Source of the DNA: QNZT01 sp964573205
Lineage (GTDB): Bacteria > Campylobacterota > Campylobacteria > Campylobacterales > QNZT01
DNA length: 35,830 nucleotides
Assembly: GCA_964573205.1 (NCBI GenBank)
Contig: CAZNIT010000014.1
Span: 1 to 35,830, forward strand
Direction of reading: 5' to 3'
This document shows positions 24,161 through 32,428 of the stretch, piece by piece. Position 1 is the first letter of the stretch. Every line of letters begins with the position of its first letter. The translations under genes and the position numbers were made by a program. Under the pieces are notes generated by a model. It was not told the origin of the DNA, made no database searches, and saw only the letters and a program-made list of their open reading frames with translations.

Positions 24161-25110
24161 CAAAATACCGCCTTCTCTTTACAAAATCCAAACGCCGAAC
24201 CTGTTTGATTACCATCACCGATACAAAGTTTTATACGAACTGTATTTCCGGATTGTAAAAACTTAAAACTTGTTACATGTTCGGCAACTAAGGATTTTTT
24301 GATATTTTTATCGGTATCGTTATATTTTTCGCCGTACCAAGGCTGATAATTATAATAAAGTGTCAAATTAAAGTCGTTTTCATCGCCTTCCGGAACGAGC
24401 GCGTATGCTGTCCAAGCCAGATAGTATTGCTCTTTTAACTCCGTTACGCCCTGCGCGGTTATATTTTCATCAAATACCAGCACATCGTTTCTTGTCGGAT
24501 CTTTTTTCACACGAAGCGTATAGTTATGATCATTATTACTCCAATCCCATCCAAAACCGGAGAGTTCATTACTGCTTAACTGTTTGAAAATTATCGCGGG
24601 AAGATTTTTCCCGGCCGTGTTGTTAAGATCGACTTCGTCGTAAGAGAGCATTTTGATCATCTTGACGGTAAAATCAAGATTCGAACCGCTTGTTACGATC
24701 TGAGTTTCATTCGTCTGCGAATTATTCAAATCGACAAAACCGCTCCATCCGGGAACCGTCATAGTACCGTTATTTTCACCTCGAAACGATTCATATTCAT
24801 ACCCTATCCACTCCAGCATATCAAACGATGCGTTTAAATCTTGAGAATTGAGCCACTCTATATTATTTGTCCCCTGTTCTCTTACGATAGCCGATGATTT
24901 CACTCTGTACTGAAGTCTATGTGTGATAATCTCAAGGGCAAGCTCCGTTTTTTGTTCAAGCTCGTTTATATATTTTGATCTTAAGTAGTTTTCGTACATA
25001 TGAGCTATAATATTCGTGCCTATCATTGAAACGATACCAAGCACTATTATGACCATTATAATCTCAAAAAGAGTAAATGCTCCACGGAAATTTCGTTTCA
25101 TATTTTTCAT
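24160..25110 (-). CDS. Prepilin-type N-terminal methylation protein (PulJ/PilW style)
   Basis: This 316-residue protein has a short basic leader (MKNMKRNFRGA), a cleavage site before Phe, the canonical Glu+5 in FTLFEIIMVIIVLGIVSMIG, and a hydrophobic helix. The long variable domain is rich in Asn, Asp and Thr and ends with two Cys (CIGDG, GFCKEK). Size and position between the other two suggest the PulJ/PilW type. The first ATG is at 25110, overlapping the upstream stop by 4 bases; an ATG three codons later is equally possible. Confidence 0.75.
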   Translation of the reverse strand: MKNMKRNFRGAFTLFEIIMVIIVLGIVSMIGTNIIAHMYENYLRSKYINELEQKTELALEIITHRLQYRVKSSAIVREQGTNNIEWLNSQDLNASFDMLEWIGYEYESFRGENNGTMTVPGWSGFVDLNNSQTNETQIVTSGSNLDFTVKMIKMLSYDEVDLNNTAGKNLPAIIFKQLSSNELSGFGWDWSNNDHNYTLRVKKDPTRNDVLVFDENITAQGVTELKEQYYLAWTAYALVPEGDENDFNLTLYYNYQPWYGEKYNDTDKNIKKSLVAEHVTSFKFLQSGNTVRIKLCIGDGNQTGSAFGFCKEKAVF

Positions 25111-25817
25111 GGCACCGGCTTTGAAAGTAGTCTTGATTCACCAAGATTACAAGAAAATGTTCTAAAAACAAACGGAATATAATTTTGGCTTGTAACATTT
25201 AGCTCTATCATCTTGATGTTTGTGGAGTTGTTTACGCTCGTAATGCTCTTTTTTGTCGCGGTATCGAATGAAAAAGTGAGTGTCGTAGCGTTATAATCGG
25301 TCGAGTTGTCGTCTATATAGTAAATTTTCGTACTTAGGTTCAACTCTCTATCAAGATACTCGTAACGATCGACAGCCGTAGCCGCGCCGTTCCAGTTAAT
25401 ACTTGCGCTCTTTGCGTCAAAATCGTTCAAGTTTGTAAAATTCGTATCGTTAACAGCGATCACATCCGTACTAACATTTGTTTCCACCGCAAACATTTTT
25501 CTCCGAAGATCCCCGTAAACATGACCTATTCGTCTCTCATTATAATAAGTATCGTTTCGATCGAGTGCCGCAGCTCCGGCAACGACATCTAAAGCACGAA
25601 GTCGTCCATGAGTATTATTACCGTCAAGTGAATTTTTATCCCACCTGAAACTAAGAATATTGCCCATTTTTGTACGGGCGGCGAGTATAGCTTCTTGAAC
25701 CATCGAAAAATTATCGTTTTTCGCACCCTGTTGGAGCATCATAGGCACGGACATAACCGAAATTGAAATAACGACAATGGCTAAAACAAGTTCGATTAAA
25801 CTTACGGCTTTTCGCAT
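25107..25817 (-). CDS. Prepilin-type N-terminal methylation protein (PilV/PulI style)
   Basis: The product has 236 residues. The leader MRKA and mature start VSLIELVLAIVVISISV carry Glu+5, and an Ala rather than Gly precedes the cleavage site. The body has many NxT and DRND runs typical of a surface beta-domain. It is the first gene of the three-gene unit, which resembles the minor pilin (H-I-J-K) set of type II secretion or type IV pilus systems. No secretin, ATPase or prepilin peptidase is nearby, so the machinery must be encoded elsewhere. Confidence 0.75.
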   Translation of the reverse strand: MRKAVSLIELVLAIVVISISVMSVPMMLQQGAKNDNFSMVQEAILAARTKMGNILSFRWDKNSLDGNNTHGRLRALDVVAGAAALDRNDTYYNERRIGHVYGDLRRKMFAVETNVSTDVIAVNDTNFTNLNDFDAKSASINWNGAATAVDRYEYLDRELNLSTKIYYIDDNSTDYNATTLTFSFDTATKKSITSVNNSTNIKMIELNVTSQNYIPFVFRTFSCNLGESRLLSKPVP

Positions 25818-25843
25818 AAAAGTCGATCCTTCCTACAAGATAA

Positions 25844-25860
25844 AGACATAATCTATGTCT
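25844..25860. repeat. Short inverted repeat upstream of the minor prepilin genes
   Basis: AGACATA (25844-25850) and TATGTCT (25854-25860) are perfect 7-bp arms around a 3-base spacer, 27 bases before the first prepilin start. On the minus strand a GATAAT lies about 8 bases upstream, so the dyad may sit at the transcription start. It could be an operator or a leader hairpin. Confidence 0.3.
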
Positions 25861-25900
25861 AACATTATCTCTATATCGACTCTTTCAAACTACTCTTGAA

Positions 25901-26929
25901 TCATTTCCAGGGAATATATCCGATTTTTTTGGGAGATCTTTTATCGCTTATATCAAATATTTTAAATCCCTCTTTGCCGTCGGCGACGAATATCCGGTTT
26001 TGCGCTTTGTTTACGGCGACTCCTCTGACGGTACCGTTGGTATCGAAACGGGAGACTCTTTTTCGATCGTGAGGATTCGTAAAATCGACTATCTCGAATC
26101 CTCTAGTCGATTTTGCAATATAGAGCCTCTTTTTAAGAGGATCGTTTCCAATTGCGATATCCCAAATCATACTTACATCATGAGCGTCGTATCTATCTTC
26201 GATATTCGGATATTTGATATCCGAAATGTCTATTATTTTCAACGCACTTGTCAATGTAGCGACATAAGCGGTAGGCAAATTTTTATCCAATTCGATATCG
26301 CAGCTGTTTCCTTCAAGAGGTACGGAAGAGATCAATCTGGGATAAGAGAACTTCTCAATATCCAAAATCTCGACGCCGTAACGAAAATTCGCTATTATAA
26401 GGGCGTTTGAGTTATCTAAAAATTTAGCATCGAATATCGATGCGTTCATTTCGTATCTTCCGGCAAATTTCAAAGATGAAGAAGAGATCATCTCAAAAAG
26501 AAGGACTCCTTTATTTGTTCCGACGGCAAGTTTTGAAAAATCTTCGTTAAAATTTAAAGAACGGGTTCTGGCATCTTTTATGTTTATCGAACCGGCAACG
26601 CTGATTTTAGCGGGATCGCTTATATCAAGTATGTCGATACCCAAATCGTCATTCGCACTATAAAGAATATCTCCGTTTAGCGCTATCGCGCGGACACTCG
26701 CGTCGCTCTTGTATCTTTTCAAAAGTTTCGGTTTTTTCGTATCGGAGATATCGATAATATATATACCGAAATTTCCGACATTTACATAAGCGGTACGCTC
26801 GTCAGCACTTAAAATGACATTCTGTTTTACAAACTCCAGATCGAGCTCTTTTTGATCGTTGTCATCCTCAACGACCTCCATACATCCGACAAAAATCAAC
26901 ATAAAAACCGTCATAAAAACTTTAACCAT
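25901..26929 (-). CDS. LVIVD-repeat beta-propeller lipoprotein
   Basis: This 342-residue protein has a lipoprotein signal ending in IFVGC (acylated Cys16) and an acidic linker (EVVEDDNDQKE). The rest consists of at least six propeller-like repeats of about 45 residues, each with an LDISDPxK-type turn: IIDISDTKKPKLLKRY, ILDISDPAKISVAGSI, IIDISDIKYPNIEDRY, IFDISDKRSPKKIGYI. LVIVD-repeat proteins are surface or periplasmic proteins of uncertain role. It lies between the prepilin unit and the efflux operon, with 83 bases on one side and 112 on the other. No strong ribosome binding site is visible. Confidence 0.8.
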   Translation of the reverse strand: MVKVFMTVFMLIFVGCMEVVEDDNDQKELDLEFVKQNVILSADERTAYVNVGNFGIYIIDISDTKKPKLLKRYKSDASVRAIALNGDILYSANDDLGIDILDISDPAKISVAGSINIKDARTRSLNFNEDFSKLAVGTNKGVLLFEMISSSSLKFAGRYEMNASIFDAKFLDNSNALIIANFRYGVEILDIEKFSYPRLISSVPLEGNSCDIELDKNLPTAYVATLTSALKIIDISDIKYPNIEDRYDAHDVSMIWDIAIGNDPLKKRLYIAKSTRGFEIVDFTNPHDRKRVSRFDTNGTVRGVAVNKAQNRIFVADGKEGFKIFDISDKRSPKKIGYIPWK

Positions 26930-26958
26930 ACAAAACCCCGAACCCTATTTTCTCCGTT

Positions 26959-26970
26959 TATCATATGATA
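26959..26970. promoter_or_regulatory. 12-bp palindrome upstream of the LVIVD lipoprotein gene
   Basis: TATCATATGATA is a perfect palindrome 30 bases before the lipoprotein start codon. TATCAT could be the -10 element itself. The remaining gap between the lipoprotein and cusA (26930-27041) holds nothing else that I recognise. Confidence 0.25.
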
Positions 26971-27041
26971 GCATATTTTTATCTTAAATATTTGATATCC
27001 CGAGTCAAGGGGTCTATCATTAACTTTATCTCTTGTTAAAT

Positions 27042-30000
27042 TCATCGAAATAACTTCAATATATAAAAAAGAACCGGGATGATGATAAGCGTCAAAAGAG
27101 TTGAGCTGATCATTCCGCCTATCATCGGTACGGCTATTCGCTGCATCACTTCACTCCCCACTCCGTTTATGTAGAGGATCGGTATCAAGCCTCCCAAGAT
27201 GGCGAACACGGTCATAAGTTTCGGCCGAAGTCTCAATGCCGCTCCGTCGATGACAGCTTCTTTTAAAGCGACGCTATCAAAAACTTTTTTTCTCTCTTTC
27301 GCTTCGCAAAAAGCTTCATCCAGATATACCATCATCACTATCGCGGTCTCGGCGGCGATTCCAAGAAGTGCCAAAAAACCGACCACTACGGCGATGGAGA
27401 GGTTAAAATGCAAATAACCGACCAGCCACAACCCTCCTATCATCGCAAAAGGGAGTGTAAAAAAGACTATCAGCGCATAAGAGATCCTTTGCAAAGCGAA
27501 ATAGATCAATAAAAATATGATCACAAATACGGCGGGAATGATATATCGAAGTCTTTTCATAGCCGATTCCAGATACTGACTCTGTCCCGCCCATTCAAAA
27601 TATACTCCGGTAGGCAATTTTATATTTTCAAGGATTTTCGAAGCTTCATCTTTATACTGTTTGGCTGATATTCCGGGTTTTGGAGTTATATATATAAAAT
27701 TTACGCCGAGTCCTTTTTCCGATTTTATGACCGAAGCGTTTTGCGCATAGGAAAATTTCGCAAACATCCTCAAAGGCTGAAAACCGAGCTTCGTTTTTAC
27801 CTCCAAATTTTCAAGTTTTAATATATCGTCTCTATATGAGCTGTCATAACGAACGGATATGGGGTATCTTTGAAGATCTTCGAACTTTGTGGAGACTCTC
27901 ATACCGCCTATGGCGTAGGAGACCGTATCGAGAATCGTCTGCTTCGTGATTCCAAAACGGCTTAAGGCTTCCTGATCTATATCTATGTCAATATAGTATC
28001 CGTTGTTGGTATTATCATGAGAGACCGAGAGAGTGAGATTGAAATCTTTTAATATCTCCTCTATATTTGCGGCATTTGCCTCGAGCTCTTTATGGTCCGA
28101 TCCGAAAAGTTTTATTCCAAGAGGTGTCCTAATACCCGTTAAAAGCATATCTATCCGTCCTCTGATGGGATATGTCCAAGAGTTTATGAGTCCGGGAATT
28201 TGAAGCTTTTGTTCCATCTCTTTTAAAAGCGAAGCGTATGTTACTCCCTCTCTCCACTGATCTTCGGGTTTGAAAGTTACAATCGTCTCTATCATCGCAA
28301 GAGGTGCCGGATCGGTCGCGGTATCGGCTCGTCCGGCTTTTCCAAAAACCGTATCCACTTCGGGAAAACTCTTTAGTATGGCGTCGCTTTTTTGCGTAAG
28401 CTCTTTTGAAAGATCTATCCCTATTCCGTACGGAGTTACCGGCATATACATAAAAGTCTGCTCGTTCATCATCGGCATAAACTCCCAATTGAGCTTTTTA
28501 TAAAGCGGATATATGAAAATAAGCATCACCGCGGCACCCAAAAGCACAAGATATCGAAACTTCAAAGAGATCTTGAGAAAAGGAACATATAGAAGCTGAA
28601 AAAAGCGGTTGAGAGGATTTTTCCGCTCGGAAATTATATGACCTTTTATAAAAAACAGCATCAAAATCGGAACCAGCGTTATAGAAAGAAGCGCTCCGGC
28701 TATCATCGCAAATGTCTTCGTATATGCCAAAGGAGAAAAGAGCCGTCCTTCTTGTCCCGTAAGCGCGAAAATGGGTAAAAAAGATATCACCACAAGCATC
28801 AAAGCGAAAAAGATCGGCTTTCCCACCTGCTTTGCGGAAGTGATGATAATCTCTTTTCTTCTTTTTGAGCTTATTTGTCCATATTTAGCTATCTCTTTAT
28901 GTATGTATTTATGAGCGTTTTCCACCATGACGATGGCGGCATCGACCATAGCGCCGATGGCGATAGCGATACCGCCTAAAGACATGATGTTCGAGCCTAT
29001 ACCGAAGAGTTTCATCAACAAAAATGTAAACGCTACGGTAACGGGAAGAATCAAAATGATAATCAAAGCGCTTCTTATATGCAGTAAAAACAGAGCGACG
29101 ATTATCATGACTATTATGCTCTCTTCTATCAAAGTATGTTCAAGCGTTTTTATAGCTTTGTCGATCAAAGAGCTTCTATCGTAAGTCTCTACGATCTCAA
29201 CCCCCGGTACTTTTAATTTTTTTAACTTCTCTTTTATATCTTTTATGACTCTGTAGGGATTTTCGCCGAAACGAACCACCACTATACCGCCTACGACTTC
29301 GCCCTCTCCGTTTAGATCGGCCATGCCTCTTCTGCTTGCCGGAACTATATCCACCTCCGCGATATCTTTTATACCAATTGCAATAGAATTTACGGTTTTG
29401 ATCGTTATGTTTTCCATCTCAACCCTGTTTTTCAGATATCCCAGAGCTTGTATGATCTTTTCGTAGCCGCCCTCTAAAATTATCCGTCCGCCTTGATCGT
29501 TGTTATTTTTTCGTATCTTCTGAACGATCTCATCGACACCGATATCGTATTGACGCATTTTGTCGGGATTGAGTTTTATTTCATAATTTTTCACAAATCC
29601 GCCGATGCTAGCGATCTCACTCACTCCGTCAACTCCCAAAAGAGCGTATTTGTAGTAATAATCCTGCAAGCTCCTAAGTTCATCCAAAGAGAGCGTATCC
29701 GATTTCAAAGCGTACTCGTATGCCCATCCCACGCCGGTAGCGTCAGGTCCCATGGTCACTTTCGCACCTTTTGGGAAAGTCGGCGCCAATTGAGCCAATT
29801 GCTCCAGGATTCTGTCTCTTGCGTCATATATGTCAACATCATCTTTAAATATCACATAAATAAGAGCGTTTTGAAAACTGCTCATAGCCCTTACCGTCTC
29901 GATACCGGGAAGGCTCATCAAGTTCGATATGAGAGGATAACTCACCTGATCTTCTATGATCTTCGGAGCCTGCCCCTGCCACTTCACTTGAACGACCACC

Positions 30001-30137
30001 TGCACAGGAGAGATATCCGGCAAAGCGTCCAAAGAGGTGTTTTTGACAGCCCAAAAACTCGCTCCCAAAAGCATGAGTGTAAAAAGAAGAACTAAAAATC
30101 TATTTTTAACGCTTAAGTCTATTATTTTATCGATCAT
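27042..30137 (-). CDS. cusA: Copper/silver RND efflux pump, CusA type
   Basis: This 1031-residue heavy-metal-efflux RND transporter of the inner membrane exports metal from cytoplasm or periplasm with proton uptake. The first helix is followed by the porter domain (VSYPLISNLMSLPGIETVRAMSS), and GGIAIAIGAMVDAAIVMVEN carries the proton-relay Asp of helix 4. Met565 (FMYMP), Met615 (LAMIE) and Met664 (RIDML) have the same spacing of 50 and 49 residues as the three-Met Cu/Ag site of E. coli CusA, supporting monovalent metal rather than zinc or cobalt. The ATG at 30137 is preferred over TTG at 30146 because a GAGG lies at usable spacing. It lies 2 bases after cusB. No cusF, cusR or cusS is adjacent. 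Confidence 0.9.
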   Translation of the reverse strand: MIDKIIDLSVKNRFLVLLFTLMLLGASFWAVKNTSLDALPDISPVQVVVQVKWQGQAPKIIEDQVSYPLISNLMSLPGIETVRAMSSFQNALIYVIFKDDVDIYDARDRILEQLAQLAPTFPKGAKVTMGPDATGVGWAYEYALKSDTLSLDELRSLQDYYYKYALLGVDGVSEIASIGGFVKNYEIKLNPDKMRQYDIGVDEIVQKIRKNNNDQGGRIILEGGYEKIIQALGYLKNRVEMENITIKTVNSIAIGIKDIAEVDIVPASRRGMADLNGEGEVVGGIVVVRFGENPYRVIKDIKEKLKKLKVPGVEIVETYDRSSLIDKAIKTLEHTLIEESIIVMIIVALFLLHIRSALIIILILPVTVAFTFLLMKLFGIGSNIMSLGGIAIAIGAMVDAAIVMVENAHKYIHKEIAKYGQISSKRRKEIIITSAKQVGKPIFFALMLVVISFLPIFALTGQEGRLFSPLAYTKTFAMIAGALLSITLVPILMLFFIKGHIISERKNPLNRFFQLLYVPFLKISLKFRYLVLLGAAVMLIFIYPLYKKLNWEFMPMMNEQTFMYMPVTPYGIGIDLSKELTQKSDAILKSFPEVDTVFGKAGRADTATDPAPLAMIETIVTFKPEDQWREGVTYASLLKEMEQKLQIPGLINSWTYPIRGRIDMLLTGIRTPLGIKLFGSDHKELEANAANIEEILKDFNLTLSVSHDNTNNGYYIDIDIDQEALSRFGITKQTILDTVSYAIGGMRVSTKFEDLQRYPISVRYDSSYRDDILKLENLEVKTKLGFQPLRMFAKFSYAQNASVIKSEKGLGVNFIYITPKPGISAKQYKDEASKILENIKLPTGVYFEWAGQSQYLESAMKRLRYIIPAVFVIIFLLIYFALQRISYALIVFFTLPFAMIGGLWLVGYLHFNLSIAVVVGFLALLGIAAETAIVMMVYLDEAFCEAKERKKVFDSVALKEAVIDGAALRLRPKLMTVFAILGGLIPILYINGVGSEVMQRIAVPMIGGMISSTLLTLIIIPVLFYILKLFR

Positions 30138-30139
30138 CT

Positions 30140-31117
30140 CTACCAATCCTCATCTTCACCGCTTTGGTAAAGCGCATTTGTCAGAGCATCGCTATCGAGC
30201 ATAAAAAGAGCTTTATCGATGACTTTATCGCCCTCTTTCAGACCTTTTGTTATCTCAAAATGGTTGCTATCTATCTTTTGCGCAGATATCTCTTTCGGAA
30301 TAAAAGAGCCGTCATCTTCGGGAATAAAAACATAGCTTTTGTCGCCTTTTTGCAAAACGGCGCTTTTTGGAAGAGTAAGACGCTCTTTTTTGTCAAAAAC
30401 GATCTCTATCTTTGCAAAAAGTCCCGGAAAAATATTTTTATCGTTTTTTAACACCAACCTCACGGCGACACTTTGACTTTTAGGATCGATTTTGGGATAG
30501 ATAAAATCCACTTTCGATTTCAGCGTTTTATAACCGTCGATCACGATCTTCGCACTCATCCCCTCTTTGATCAAAGAGAGATCTTTTTGGTAAACTTCAG
30601 CAATAACCCATAAAGTCGAAAAATCGGCTATCTTAAAGAGAGTTTTCCCTCTTTTCGCAAAACTTCCCTCAACCACATTTTTTTGCATGATATATCCCTC
30701 GTAAGGAGAGAAAAAGTCAAAATCATAAACCGTTTTAGAACTTTTTGAGAGGTTCTCGAGCTCAAGCAGTTTGAGTTTATATGCGGCTCTTTTGACTGCG
30801 GATTTTGAGAGGTTCTTTGAAACCGCCAGCTCTTGAGTCAGTGAAAGAACCTCTTTTGAATATAGCCTCAAAAGGGGTTCGCCTTTTTTGATATAGGTAT
30901 AACTTTTATCCGCATAGAGTTTCGTCACAAAAGCGTCAAATCGAAGTGCCACCTCTTTCACCTTACTTTCGTCAACGGCCGTTTTACCGTAGTAGGTACG
31001 GCTTTTTTGCGAAAGCTCCTTTTTTACCGTAACGCTTTTGAAATTGAAAAGCTGTTTGACTTCAAGAATTTTTGCGTTCAAAGTAACCGCAATAAGTAAA
31101 AAAATAACCGTTTTCAT
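30140..31117 (-). CDS. cusB: RND efflux membrane-fusion protein, CusB type
   Basis: This 325-residue periplasmic adaptor has a signal peptide (MKTVIFLLIAVTLNA-KI), a barrel-sandwich (lipoyl-like) region with YIKKGEPLLRLYS and FFSPYEGYIMQKNVVEGSFAKRG, a helical hairpin between these, and beta-barrel segments (LWVIAEVYQKDLSLIKEGM, LPKSAVLQKGDKSYVFI). It is shorter than E. coli CusB (about 400 residues) and lacks its N-terminal Met-rich metal-transfer segment, so metal is probably loaded by another protein or directly by CusA. The start overlaps the cusC stop by 4 bases. Confidence 0.86.
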   Translation of the reverse strand: MKTVIFLLIAVTLNAKILEVKQLFNFKSVTVKKELSQKSRTYYGKTAVDESKVKEVALRFDAFVTKLYADKSYTYIKKGEPLLRLYSKEVLSLTQELAVSKNLSKSAVKRAAYKLKLLELENLSKSSKTVYDFDFFSPYEGYIMQKNVVEGSFAKRGKTLFKIADFSTLWVIAEVYQKDLSLIKEGMSAKIVIDGYKTLKSKVDFIYPKIDPKSQSVAVRLVLKNDKNIFPGLFAKIEIVFDKKERLTLPKSAVLQKGDKSYVFIPEDDGSFIPKEISAQKIDSNHFEITKGLKEGDKVIDKALFMLDSDALTNALYQSGEDEDW

Positions 31118-32274
31118 AGATAATACCTTAGTTTCGAATATGCCCCGAAGTGTTCGTTTAGTTCATCAAGCGCCCTTTGCTCAAGAGATATGATCTTGTT
31201 GTAACTTTGCACCAATCTTGAGAGATCGAGATTTCCCGTAATGTTTTTAGCTTTTAAATAACGGGTTATCTTCTTTTGCAAGGGAAGCAGGCGTTTTTGA
31301 TAAAGCGCATAGTTCAAAGCGCTCTTTTTCATCATGATCTCATAGACTTTTATTCGGTTTTTAAAACTATTTTCAAGATCGAGCAACTTTTTCTTTTGAT
31401 ACGAGAGCTTGTATGAGGCTTTTTTAATCGCTATATTCTCTTTATCTCTTATTTGAAGCGGCATGGAAAACGACAAAGAGATATAGTCTCCTGTAGCAAC
31501 TCTTTGATTGTAAACCATACCGACCTTAATATCCGAAATTTTCTCGGCTTTGAAAAGGGAGAGTTTATCTTTTGCTATCTCTATATCTTTTTTATACACC
31601 TCGAGCATCGGATGTGAAGGATTGAGCGAGGCATTTATCTCTTTGGGCTTTAACGAAATTTTTGTTTTTTCAACACTTTGAAGGGTTCTTAGCTTGATTT
31701 TCTCCTTTATGACACAAACGGAGTTTTCGATCGTCTCTTTTTGAAGATCGGTCATCAAAACGAGACGATCGATATCCAAAAGAAGATCTTCATCCGCTCT
31801 GTAACCTTTTAGAAGTCTCTTGATCGTATAAAGATTTTTTCTATTTTCATGAAGAAGTGAAAGCCTCTTTTTTAAAATCTCCTTTTCATATAAAAAAGCG
31901 CTAAGTTGCGAAGATATCTTTCTTTTTTCGTTTTCTATCAAAAAGTCAACTATTTGGCGTTTTTTCAGCGCTATATCTTTTTTTACCGAGAATTTATCCG
32001 AAAGCGGAATTTTCTGTGAAATGCCGATAAATTGAGTCTGCATCGGCTCGATATCTCTTGATAAAGGATCGTCTAAAAGGATATCTTTCAATCCCGCCGT
32101 AAGTACGGGATTTTCCCATATATCTGAACTTTTTATATCTTCGTTCGCAAGTCGGATCTTCTCTTTCAAGAGCAAAATCTTCGGATCGTTTTTCATCGCC
32201 GACTCGACCAACGATTCCAAGCTCCGCGAAAAAAGAGCATGCGTTAAAAAAAGCAAAAAAATTATTATTCTCAT
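31114..32274 (-). CDS. cusC: TolC-family outer-membrane efflux protein, CusC type
   Basis: This 386-residue TolC-like protein has a signal peptide (MRIIIFLLFLTHALFS-RS) and two long alpha-helical halves: residues about 18-200 (SLESLVESAMKNDPKILLLKEKI) and 205-386 (LEVYKKDIEIAKDKLSLFKAEK). These surround beta segments such as SLSFSMPLQIRDKENIAIKKA. The outer-membrane factor completes the tripartite pump. No lipobox Cys is present, unlike E. coli CusC. It is the first gene of the operon, with AGAGG before its ATG, divergent from the Slam-like gene. Confidence 0.85.
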   Translation of the reverse strand: MRIIIFLLFLTHALFSRSLESLVESAMKNDPKILLLKEKIRLANEDIKSSDIWENPVLTAGLKDILLDDPLSRDIEPMQTQFIGISQKIPLSDKFSVKKDIALKKRQIVDFLIENEKRKISSQLSAFLYEKEILKKRLSLLHENRKNLYTIKRLLKGYRADEDLLLDIDRLVLMTDLQKETIENSVCVIKEKIKLRTLQSVEKTKISLKPKEINASLNPSHPMLEVYKKDIEIAKDKLSLFKAEKISDIKVGMVYNQRVATGDYISLSFSMPLQIRDKENIAIKKASYKLSYQKKKLLDLENSFKNRIKVYEIMMKKSALNYALYQKRLLPLQKKITRYLKAKNITGNLDLSRLVQSYNKIISLEQRALDELNEHFGAYSKLRYYL

Positions 32275-32284
32275 ATATCCTCTT

Positions 32285-32336
32285 TGTGTGGAAATTTCCG
32301 AAATTTTAAAACTTTTGTGTGCAAAATGTGTGTAAA
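32285..32336. promoter_or_regulatory. Three direct repeats TGTGTGNAAA in the cusC divergent promoter region
   Basis: TGTGTGGAAA (32285-32294), TGTGTGCAAA (32316-32325) and TGTGTGTAAA (32327-32336) lie on one strand with start-to-start spacing of 31 and 11 bases, close to three and one helical turns. Direct repeats at 11-bp spacing are typical of OmpR/PhoB-family response regulators. On the minus strand TAAAAT (32303-32308) is a possible -10 for cusC, placing the 11-bp pair over the -35 region. A GGAAATTTCC palindrome overlaps the first copy. Confidence 0.45.
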
Positions 32337-32428
32337 GTCAAAGAGAGTCGCTTTTTTGCCGATATTTAAATCATATAAAGACTCTTTTAAGTATGAGCGG
32401 ATCAATTAAAAAATAAGGGCGATACTTC

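Noticed and set aside
30138..30146. TTG at 30146 as start of cusA
   Set aside because: It would abut the GAGGA ribosome binding site with no spacing and overlap the cusB stop; the ATG at 30137 fits better.
32285..32336. TGTGTG repeats as the start of a CRISPR or satellite array
   Set aside because: Units are only 10 bases, with uneven spacing, in a promoter gap; no cas genes are present.
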